Source: Apophysomyces variabilis
Lineage: Eukaryota > Mucoromycota > Mucoromycetes > Mucorales > Mucoraceae
Reading direction: 5' to 3'
Length of the DNA stretch: 56,037 nt
Assembly: GCA_002749535.1 (NCBI GenBank)
Contig: MZZL01000408.1
Location: 2,573,011-2,629,047, forward strand
Below, piece by piece: positions 46,817 through 56,037 of the stretch (its first letter is position 1; every line of letters begins with the position of its first letter). Both the position numbers and the translations under genes were made by a program. Under the pieces are notes generated by a model, which worked only from the letters and a program-made list of their open reading frames with translations, had not been told where the DNA came from and made no database searches.

Positions 46817-48187
46817 TTATAAGGGCTCCTCATCACATAATTGCAAAGATGCCGCTGATGCAAGTACAGGCGTAACTTCAATCACTACTCGTTGACGCGT
46901 AACAGTCCTGCCATACTTTATACTATAGAAATTTTTATGCCGTATACTTATTTAATCATACAAAACAGTGTGGAACAGTTTTGTACTTACCGAGGCTTAG
47001 CTTCGTTAATAATCTGTCCATTAGCAACAGTACGAGTGCGATCATTATTGAGAAGGACAACAGCAAGTCCCGGGTTAGGGTAGTGAATCTGTGAAAGCCC
47101 AAGTTCTGCCAAGGATCTAGGCGTCTGATCGCTCCGTGAATGTGGTATGTCGTCCCTGAGCGACGGAAAACGATTTACAAAGAATATCCTGTCACTATGT
47201 GCTTTGTCGGTGAACAAGAGTTTCGGTGATGAATGCTCTAGCATTTGTAAGCTAATCGCCAATTGCCTCTTCGATCGCTTTCTGTGCCCCATGGACGTTG
47301 TTGGGACAAACTGCTAGACCCGAATTTCACCGTATTCGTTGTTCATAGTCAAAAGACCATCAAAGATTTTGAAACCGTCAATTTTACTTATGTGCTTTGG
47401 TACCTGCAGCAAACATTTTTTTAGCCAAGTATCATACAGATAGCATGTCACCGAACGTACTTTGTGACTATGATCGACGTTAAGGATGGATGCTGACAGA
47501 GTGCTAGTGTGTTGGTGATGGTCCTTTGAATAGAACTCCACATAATCGTTGTACATATTTGTCAGGTATTTCGCGCTTGGTACTGCTCCACTGTAACCAT
47601 TCTTATCTGGAAATGCGGAAAAGGTTGGATTCTCCACTCTTTGTATACTGAAGAAGGCATCCAAGTTTCCACGTCGTTGCTCGCTTGGCACTCGGCTTCT
47701 CTCTGTTACAAACTGGAGCTTAAGCTGGCCATGACGAACATGATGGTATTCACTGATCGCCCGAGAAAATGGACCGGGTCCCATTCCTAAATGGAAGCAA
47801 TACGCATCATAGTCATCAGTTCCCAAGAAGCAGCTCCTCGATGCGATAGAATAGCTAGGAATTCTTGAGACAAAGAATGTGGAAAAATTCTTGATGATCT
47901 CATTGTCATAACCCAAATACGAACGATTGCACCGTTTGCATTGATACCTGTAGGATATGATATAGAAGTTGTCTTGGACATCGAAACCCCTCCTTGCAAT
48001 AGGTCTATCTGCTCATCCACGTACACGGAACTGTCCAGAGCACTGAGGACATTTCAAGTCCTTGGTGAGGAGATGCACCAGCCATAAAAACACGCGAGGA
48101 GAATAAACTGGCGACGGATCTAATTTTGTTTGCCCACGGAGAACGAAGTAAAGACTGGGTGATATTTCCAAGAAGTTTGATTGTCAT
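46817..48187 (-). pseudogene. Zinc-ribbon plus RNase H-like transposon-type protein (DUF6729-like), one premature stop
   Basis: On the minus strand one frame runs from about 48170 to 46987. It has a zinc-ribbon block (RVFLWLVHLLTKDLKCPQC ... FYIISYRYQCKRC, about 48090-47930) like the DUF6729 domain of fungal transposon-associated proteins. An RNase H-like segment follows, with LNVDHSHKVRS, TMNNEYGEIR and LLFTDKAHSDR, whose Asp residues sit where catalytic Asp residues are expected. A TGA at 48015-48013 replaces what is probably a Trp in GW(A)DRPIARRGFD. The frame is otherwise open. A donor after NEAKPR and an acceptor at 46923 add a last exon (46922-46817) in phase. Another stop lies just upstream of the 5' end, so the true N-terminus is unclear. 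The family call is from memory of conserved blocks. Confidence 0.55.
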
Positions 48188-50049
48188 AGCATTTGGGGAA
48201 GTTTTTAGGCGACCGTTCCATTTCCCGCTTCAGTCGAACCCGTAGTTTGGCCAAATACTGGACATGGAGCGACTCCTCCAACACTCTGTCATTACCGCTA
48301 TCTTCGCGCAGCGAGTTTCCTTCCGATCTTGATCGCGTTTCATTCAGTGAAACGTTGTTACGGCGTGAATTTGGGTAAGATTTTGACAGTAGGATAATAA
48401 TTCACCGTTGTGTGATAGTGAGAATAAGTGAGCATCAGGTGTGAGTTAAAGTCTAACATAAAGACTAAGAGTTAACTTGAGTGGCTTGAAAAAAGGTCGG
48501 GCAAAAGGCTTGACAATAGAGTGTAAGAGAGATAAGGATTAGGGAATCGGAGTTCTTGATAAACTCGTTTTAAAGAGTTTTTCTCTTAAAAGAATTCAAT
48601 CAAAAGAAAGATTTGAGATGAAGAAACCTGTCGTTTATTCGACTTAGATTGGGGTTATTTATACTAAATTCCAATGAATAATCGGATAAGAAATAGAATA
48701 AGAGAATAAAGAAAATAATTAAAAGGGGAACAAGATAACACTAAATGATCTCGAATGAAATCGGTACATCTTGTGAGATTTTTAGTAAAGTTTGCTGTTG
48801 GTCAAGTGAATTGGCTTAACCAAGTAGGTTACCTAAACAAAACAAGAAAAGAGAAATAAAAGGTATCGCAAATGTTGTGTATCAATGCCTACCGGGTGTC
48901 GTTTAAGGGGATAGAAATTTTTTCTGACTTTACAATGTCCTCGATGCTATGCATTTCTACGGGTGAGCTATCTATTAATGTTAATGGCAATATATGATAC
49001 AAAAGAGAGCTTAAGAACAATAAGTACACATACTGAAACTAGACATTGACGACAATGGAATCAGATCCTATTAAACTTAGTTGCAGATAATAATTATGAT
49101 CAACTTGATTACAAAATTTATAAATTTTTAGCCTTTAATTTTTCTGGCTACAGGTTTTAACCGATAGACTTTTTCGGCTAGAAACTTTTAGCTACAAACA
49201 CTTTTTTGCTACAAAATTTTCTAACCACTAATTTTTTTGGCTTAAATCTTTTAGCGAGTTATTTATTTTAGGTTTCCGTTTTTTAGTCACCAATTTCTAT
49301 TGCTTCTCAGTTCTTTACTGGAACCGAACCTAATCAAACTAAAAGAAAACAGAGAAAGATTATATAAAGAACCGTTTTATAGGAAAATAAAGAAAAAGAA
49401 CACCTCATATAGGATAGTTATGCTTAAAAGAGAGTATTTCCAGCAAGCATGGTCATTACAGATAAAAAGTGTGTTATGTCAAAATTGGCTTAACGTTTTC
49501 ACTCATCTGTAACTAACCAAGATGAACTTTGTTTTGTGCTCTACTAATTCATTATGATGGTGCAATGAGCAGCATTTCCTCATTGCCAATTTTTATAGGA
49601 ATGTTTGTAATTAAGTAGCTGTTCTAACAATGTCAATGCCATCGGAATGTTGACTTTCAGCATCATTGTTCTTTCTTCTATACAAACAAAATTGCTTAAA
49701 CCAACATGTTATAAATTAGTTAATACTTTGAGAATTCTGATCGTATTTTTCTTTTGAATCAACTAGATGTAATTCAGAATTCCACCAATTAGTCCTAAAG
49801 GGAAAATTAGCTTCAGTTCCTCAGTTCCTTTATAAAGAAGTGACTTTGACTCCAGTTCGGTTTACACTCTTTCCCGAAAGTAAATTCGCCCAGAGTCAAG
49901 AACAAGATTCGGGTTCGTCCTGGCTGACAAATCATATGCACTATTGCCAAGATAGGACAAAGCTTGGGAATTTTTGGATATAAAAGAGCACACCAACTGT
50001 TTGCTTTTGCTTTATTTCTTTTTCACAATTACACCATAAATCACAGATA
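48188..50049. other. AT-rich interval with degenerate tandem motif
   Basis: No supported gene. Bases about 49125-49270 repeat a loose TTTT-GGCTACAAA-like motif (GGCTACAGG, GGCTAGAAA, AGCTACAAA, TGCTACAAA). A purine-rich run lies at 48600-48870. Confidence 0.45.
49979..49986 (+). promoter_or_regulatory. TATA box of the Tc1-like transposase
   Basis: TATAAAAG, 63 bp before the transposase start codon, a normal distance for a fungal core promoter. Confidence 0.55.
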
Positions 50050-51358
50050 ATGAGCATTCAATTTTTGTTTAAAAATGGGAAAGGCTCTGTTGTCGACGAG
50101 TATGGCAGGCCTGAACCAAAGGATTATATTGTTGATGAAGAGCAGTTTCGTCTTGAAAGCTTGAGCTCTCATACCCAATATTTAGCTCAACTTGCTTTGG
50201 AGAGTGAGAGAGACACGGAGGCAATGCAGGTGGAAAAGGAACTGGTCAAGTCTCGCAATGATGTTAAAATGAGGGACATATCACCGAAACGAGCCTACAC
50301 ACGTTATTCTGATCAGGACAAAGTAAGGTTCTTCAAGCTGCTGTTTGAGAGATGTTTAAGTGCGGCTGCCGCTGCAACACAGCTTGGTATTCACATTCGC
50401 ACAGCACAGAAATGGGCTGTGCAATACGAGAAAGATCCTGATAGTATCTTTGTAAAACGAAAAAAGACTGGTCGTCCCCATATTCTCAATGACGAGCACA
50501 AAAAGGTCATTCTTGAATGCATTGATGAGAACCCTTCTGTCGTCCTAGACGAAGTAATGAAGAAGCTAAAGCAAATATTTACAAAATTAAAAGTGTCTAA
50601 AACAACATTGTTCGATTTCGTAAAACGACATTGCAGTTTGTCTCTCAAAAAAGCTCGGTTTCAACCCATAGATCGGAACAGTGAAGAAAAGATTCAAGAG
50701 CGCTTGGATTGGATTCGTAAATGGGATAAAAACAGACATGGATTTTATGAGAAACTGTGTTTTTCTTGACGAATCTGCTTTTCATATTAATTTGAAACGT
50801 AGCATGGCATGGTCAAAGAAAGGTACACCGGCAGTAGTCACGGTTCCTAAAACACGAGCAACTACAACAACCATTTTAGGCGCAATTTCTGCTGAAGGTC
50901 TAATCAAATGCAGCCTTAGACTTCCCCAACCTCCATCCAATAAAAAGAGAAGGCGGGGAGATGGTATTGGGCATATCAGCAAAGGAACGGTGACGGGACA
51001 CTATATCAGCTTCCTAAAAGCTACAATGGATGAAATGGACCGGTATCCGCACATCAAAGGTCACTGCGTTGTTATGGATAACGCTCCTATCCATACATCC
51101 GAGGACAGAGGTAAATACGTAGAATCTCGCGGTTACCGCTACGCTTATTTGCCCCCATATTCTCCTGAGCTCAATCCAATTGAGCAATTCTGGTCAGTGG
51201 TCAAAAGTAAAGTAAAACGCAACAAGTTTCTCGAGAAGGAAACTTTGATGACCCGGATCAGTGAAGCTTCCAATAGCTTGAGGCTAAATGATTTTCAAGG
51301 CATTGTCAGGCACTCTGATAAATGCTTGGATAAGTGTCGTAATAGCCAACCACTCTGA
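50050..51358 (+). pseudogene. Tc1/mariner-like (IS630-type, DD34E) transposase, frameshifted
   Basis: Cut-and-paste transposase. The first frame (50050-50769) holds an N-terminal extension and paired helix-turn-helix domain (AAAATQLGIHIRTAQKWAVQY; KKTGRPHILNDEHK; SKTTLFDFVKRH). The second (50681-51358) holds the DDE domain: FLDESAFH (Asp at 50768-50770), VVMDNAPIHT and SPELNPIEQFW, with 34 residues between the second Asp and the Glu. The two join perfectly if one A is removed from the run of five at 50728-50732 (WDK then TDMDFMRN). All catalytic residues are present, and no other stop occurs, so the shift is recent, a sequencing error, or less likely a programmed slip. A good TATA box lies upstream. 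I could not identify terminal repeats. Confidence 0.9.
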
Positions 51359-52398
51359 AGATGCCACCATCTTCGCAGGGGTACTGGTGTCAGAAAAACA
51401 AATACATGGAGGGTTAAAAAAAAAGAAAGGTTGACGGCACCACTTCACAAACAAAGTGTGAGGTATTTTTGAATTTTCAAAAAAAAAAAAGCACACTTGC
51501 TTGATATGGCCTGCTTGTTAAAAAAAAAATATTTTGTCTTCGATAACCCCTCGATTCACAAGATTGGATCCAGCAGTGTGGCAATCGTTTTTTTCTCTGC
51601 CGTCATACTCGCCCTTTTTAAAATCCATCGAAGAATACTGGGCAAAATTGAACAAGAGACCCCCTAGAAAACAACTTCAGCGTGCACATTGACGAAGCAG
51701 CCGAAAAGATCATGACCATTGACCAGATATGTCGGCCATTGACGTGAAAAATATAAAAAGCATGAAGAAAAAATGCACTGCTCATGGCTGACTTAATCAA
51801 TTTTCAAGAATTGACTGAATTAAGGATGCTAACGAGTGTGATTACGAGGAAAATAGTACCGCTTTATTTGATATAAAAATCAATGATGAAAAGTGAGTTT
51901 ATTAACAGTAAGATGAGGTATGATTATAGGTAATGGTCGAAAGGATTCAGAATCCCTGACGAAAGGATTGACAATAAAGCCCTAGCAAGCTGATACCAGG
52001 AAATTTAACACAGGAATGGAGGCTATCACCAAATAAGCAGCATAAGCAAGGATTTGATCATCATGACATAGCGCTACAATGGCAACCGTACAAGACTAAA
52101 AAGCATTGAACAGAACTGCCATTTCACTTGGGGCGCCAACTGGGCGTTTAAGCACACAGGCATACTATGAGTCCGCGGTAAAACATCGCTGCCCCATGAT
52201 CACCCTTTGATTTCAAAGAAACAAAGGAAATCAACGTAAGCGCCAAATTATTCAACACCCGCCCTCTCTTTTATTGGCTGCGATCTCCTACGCTTCTGAT
52301 TGGCTCTTTCCTCTCCTTATCTCTCCATATTCCTCCTTCTTTTCACACTCTGTGCAGAAATGTTGAAACGAAAGTTTTGTAACATAATCATACTAATG
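51359..52398. other. Interval between the Tc1-like gene and the Helitron
   Basis: Contains A-runs and a short inverted repeat, CACTT/AAGTG (about 51441-51459), that may belong to the Tc1-like element's 3' region. The 3' end of the Helitron (CTRR with hairpin) should be here on the minus strand but was not identified. Confidence 0.4.
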
Positions 52399-53142
52399 TT
52401 AAGATGCATGGGATAGTAGTAATTCTGGGTATACAACGTTTTTGGTCATACGTCGAGAACCTTCTGGTAATAACACTGTGAGCCCTGAACTGCTGGTAAC
52501 TCTGGACATTGCGACATAAAGCTGGCCATGAGTAAATACTGGTTCACGAAGATCAATACCGAGGCTGGACAATGATTGGCCCTGGGACTTGTTAACTGTC
52601 ATGGCGAAAGAAAGCCTTACTGGAAATTGGCGCCTTTTGAGCATAAACGGCAGCTCATCATTGCTAGAAAGAACTATTTTGGGAATAGAAACCACTTTTC
52701 CATGGTGCTGATGTCCTATGATGGACGCTGTCAAAAGGTTTTGTGAAACCCTTCGGACAATCATACGGGTTTCATTACAGAGGCCATCCAGCGGATAAAG
52801 ATTGCGCAATAAGATGATAGGTGCGCCAACCTTCAAGTTGAGCTGAGCAGGAGGAGGCCCCGGAGTGTTGAAGCTTCGAAGAGACTCTTGGGCGATCTCA
52901 TCAATACTCTCTTCCTCGTTGACGTCGCAAGAGTCCGAGGACAAAATTGAAATCTGCTGACCATCAATTCTGGACAATATCATTTCATTTAAAGCATCAA
53001 CCTTTTCATTGGTTGAGGCCAGAATAGCCCTTCCCTTGAAAAATTCCAAAGGATCGGCATTTATGAGCTCATCCGCCGGATATATGCTTTGAATCAGTTC
53101 CTGCTCAGATTCAGTACAACGGATGTATGACGGAAGAAGAAG

Positions 53143-54190
53143 GTTGCCATATAAAGATGGGTCGTATGGCAACGTCCCAACCCATTTTGCAAATTGCTTG
53201 TCAGTATCTGAAGCTGAACAAATGCGCATATTGATGCGAAGGTTGAGTTTCTGCAGTTGAGGCCAAATATACGAACTGGTCAATGATGCTTCAACTGTTT
53301 GAGATCTATTGCCACGGACGACAGGAGATATCTGGGCAAAGTCTTCTCCGAGAATCACTGCCTTACCGCCAAATAGCTTATTGCGTTGGCAGATGTCTCG
53401 CATAGCTTTGTCAAAGGCCTCAAAGCAAAAGCGATGCTGCATAGGAACCTCATCCCATATAATTAGAACTGCATGACGAATCAAGTCAGCCAGCTGGGAG
53501 TTAGCTTTGATTCCAGTTATCGAGCTTTCTTCGACATTCAGTGGGATCTTAAAATGGGAGTGAGATGTCCTTCCACCTGGAAGTAGAAGGGCCGCAATAC
53601 CAGATGACGCCACGCAGATTACTATCTGATTGTTTCGCCGGAAGTAGCTGCACAACGTCTTGTATAGAAAGGTCTTTCCTGTGCCTGCTGGGCCTTGCAG
53701 AAAAAACTGTGCAGATTCAGACGATGACTGTATCTGTGACACGACTGTTCCAAAGGCAACTTCTTGATCTAAATTCAGTTTGTTATACATGCTTTCAAAA
53801 GCACTGGCTTCCTGGCGGGTATCATACTGTTGCTGTTCGTTGTCTATCATCTGGTTGCCTGAAGACTGAAATGTCCAGTTATAGCAAGGGGATGGGAGTC
53901 CATACTGCTTTACATCATAACCCATATCTTCGAGTTCTCTTCGGATCAGATCAAGTCCATAATCGCTTGCAGGATTCTCGAGTTCTTCAAAGAATGGTGC
54001 GCCTGAATCGTTCTGATTGGCTCTGTCGTACTCCCTGTGTAGGGATTCTTCCCGAAGATCATCACAAATTTGAAATTTGAATCTCTCCCACATATTTGCA
54101 GGATCTGTCATGTCTCCATGAATTAGTGCTAAAATGAAGAGCCGTCTCAAGCTGTTTCCCGAGCAGACATGGATAGTTTCATTAAAGCAG
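53143..54190 (-). repeat. Helicase segment, tandem copy 1
   Basis: Matches 54194-55241 at a constant offset of 1051 bp, with only about four substitutions noticed (for example near 53222, 53264 and 53555). Ends at the N at 54192. Confidence 0.95.
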
Positions 54191-54193
54191 ANA

Positions 54194-55241
54194 GTTGCCA
54201 TATAAAGATGGGTCGTATGGCAACGTCCCTACCCATTTTGCAAATTGCTTGTCAGTATCTGAAGCTGAACAAGTGCGCATATTGATGCGAAGGTTGAGTT
54301 TCTGTAGTTGAGGCCAAATATACGAACTGGTCAATGATGCTTCAACTGTTTGAGATCTATTGCCACGGACGACAGGAGATATCTGGGCAAAGTCTTCTCC
54401 GAGAATCACTGCCTTACCGCCAAATAGCTTATTGCGTTGGCAGATGTCTCGCATAGCTTTGTCAAAGGCCTCAAAGCAAAAGCGATGCTGCATAGGAACC
54501 TCATCCCATATAATTAGAACTGCATGACGAATCAAGTCAGCCAGCTGGGAGTTAGCTTTGATTCCAGTTATCGAGCTTTCTTCGACATTCAGTGGGATCT
54601 TAAAACGGGAGTGAGATGTCCTTCCACCTGGAAGTAGAAGGGCCGCAATACCAGATGACGCCACGCAGATTACTATCTGATTGTTTCGCCGGAAGTAGCT
54701 GCACAACGTCTTGTATAGAAAGGTCTTTCCTGTGCCTGCTGGGCCTTGCAGAAAAAACTGTGCAGATTCAGACGATGACTGTATCTGTGACACGACTGTT
54801 CCAAAGGCAACTTCTTGATCTAAATTCAGTTTGTTATACATGCTTTCAAAAGCACTGGCTTCCTGGCGGGTATCATACTGTTGCTGTTCGTTGTCTATCA
54901 TCTGGTTGCCTGAAGACTGAAATGTCCAGTTATAGCAAGGGGATGGGAGTCCATACTGCTTTACATCATAACCCATATCTTCGAGTTCTCTTCGGATCAG
55001 ATCAAGTCCATAATCGCTTGCAGGATTCTCGAGTTCTTCAAAGAATGGTGCGCCTGAATCGTTCTGATTGGCTCTGTCGTACTCCCTGTGTAGGGATTCT
55101 TCCCGAAGATCATCACAAATTTGAAATTTGAATCTCTCCCACATATTTGCAGGATCTGTCATGTCTCCATGAATTAGTGCTAAAATGAAGAGCCGTCTCA
55201 AGCTGTTTCCCGAGCAGACATGGATAGTTTCATTAAAGCAG
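54194..55241 (-). repeat. Helicase segment, tandem copy 2
   Basis: Second copy of the 1048-bp unit. Upstream of it (55242 onward) the reading frame continues normally towards Rep. Removing either copy gives an ordinary helicase, which suggests an uncollapsed overlap rather than a biological duplication. Confidence 0.95.
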
Positions 55242-56037
55242 AGGACCCAATTTTGATCATTCCGTAGAAGACCTCGAGCAACACATGCCTGCTTAAAGGT
55301 AGGGTGTACTATACGTCTACCTTGGCCGTCTGTCGTAGTGCGCAGATCTTCAAAAGAAGAAGGACCAGGTACAACTGTCAACAGCATCCGTAGGTAGTAC
55401 CTTTCGCCAGCAAAAGGGCTGCAATGGTACATTCTGACAATCTGATACCCTTGTTTTCGCTGAAGCCAAACTCGTCTGCGGTGATCCCAGCGAAAATGAG
55501 CAGGAAAATCATGGTAAAGGTACTTGATTGCATCAGGGTTTTGTCAATATAGTCAAAGTAGCTCATAAGCATTGTGCGACTATTCTCTATCCTTTGTGCA
55601 ATCTCTTCTCGGTTGCCATCTTGGTCAAAATATACGGGCTGTTCTCCAGGAAGATGTACGCTAAGATGAAGCACAGGTGGAAACTTCATGGAAAGGGAAT
55701 TCGAAAAGATTCCATGCTGCTTCTGTCGGACCAATGTACCTACCACTCAGGTACCGCTGGATCTCGTCATGTTCATTCCTGATTTCCAAGCTAGTGCGGT
55801 CAGGTCCCTTATAAACGTACTTGTTAACGTATTTGATACTCTTAATTGTTGCACAGACTTCCACATTAATGTGTGCCTTGTACTTCTTGAGCAAATAAGC
55901 ATTATATGGTACGACCCACGTATTGTCGACGTAGAACGTTTCTCCTGAATGAGACGGATGGCGAACAGCATGTCTCACTCCATTATCACGTCGACGATAC
56001 AGTGGATAGCCATCTGTCCCTAACCGCGTCTCAGATT

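Larger units (their letters stand above)
52399..56037 (-). pseudogene. Helitron Rep-helicase (Pif1-type helicase), partial and frameshifted
   Basis: Rolling-circle transposon protein. From the window edge: a Helitron-like segment VNKYVYKGPDRTSLEI and YIGPTEAAWNLFEFPFHE (55948-55690), then VHLPGEQPVYF (about 55640), then HFRWDHRRRVWLQRKQGYQIVRMYHCSPFAGERYYLRML (about 55510-55380, shown in parts). The Pif1 helicase follows, with Walker A GPAGTGKT, IIWDEVPM, GEDFAQISPVV, SFAMTVNKSQGQS and LYVAMSRV, ending at 52399. Two frameshifts disrupt the first part (near 55684 and in the A4 run at 55539-55542). A 1051-bp stretch of the helicase occurs twice, with an N at the junction, so the helicase as printed is also not a single frame. 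The HUH nuclease part lies beyond the window. Confidence 0.9.

Noticed and set aside
53565..55131. Two identical 171-codon plus-strand frames in the Helitron
   Set aside because: Antisense to the duplicated helicase. Their identity only reflects the tandem repeat.
1..56037. CRISPR array, bacterial operon or riboswitch
   Set aside because: Spliceosomal introns throughout and no regularly spaced identical repeats. The window is eukaryotic.

Overview
This is eukaryotic nuclear DNA, most likely from an early-diverging fungus (Mucoromycota-like). The genes are split by many short GT-AG introns of about 45-80 nt, intergenic DNA is AT-rich, and there is a Fanzor nuclease, a Plavaka (CACTA-type) transposon relic, a Tc1-like transposase, a Helitron and several miniature elements. 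The fungal assignment is inference from gene structure and element content.

Layout. Bases 1-2068 and 26038-28105 are two copies of one 2.07 kb sequence in opposite orientation, with no length difference between them. The 24 kb they enclose is the gene-rich part: a CLPB/Skd3-type ankyrin-AAA+ disaggregase (4525-6966, +), an aquaglyceroporin (8207-7024, -) converging on it with 57 bp between stop codons, a five-exon Fanzor RNA-guided nuclease (14272-10202, -), and a long RAV1/DmX gene for V-ATPase assembly (25633-17101, -). Three of these four are ordinary cell genes (mitochondrial proteostasis, glycerol/water flux, vacuolar acidification). The Fanzor is the odd one out.

From 28106 to 41900 the sequence is gene-poor: a 257-base assembly gap (29536-29792), a tiny two-exon gene for a probable mitochondrial peptide (30133-30340), a small acidic hypothetical gene (33553-32988, -), miniature elements with CACTA-like ends, and a decayed Plavaka transposase (about 35040-37602, +). 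A cysteine dioxygenase gene (42012-43007, +) is the only clear metabolic gene on this side.

From 43 kb to the end mobile elements dominate: a zinc-ribbon/RNase H-like transposon-type gene with one premature TGA (48187-46817, -), a Tc1-like DD34E transposase split by an extra A (50050-51358, +), and a frameshifted Helitron (56037-52399, -) that contains a 1051-bp tandem repeat joined at a single N, probably an uncollapsed assembly overlap.

The most interesting object is the Fanzor. Its reading frame is unbroken across five phase-0 exons, it has the zinc ribbon and the rearranged catalytic glutamate seen in eukaryotic Fanzors, and two adjacent hairpins lie just 3' of it where a guide RNA would be expected.
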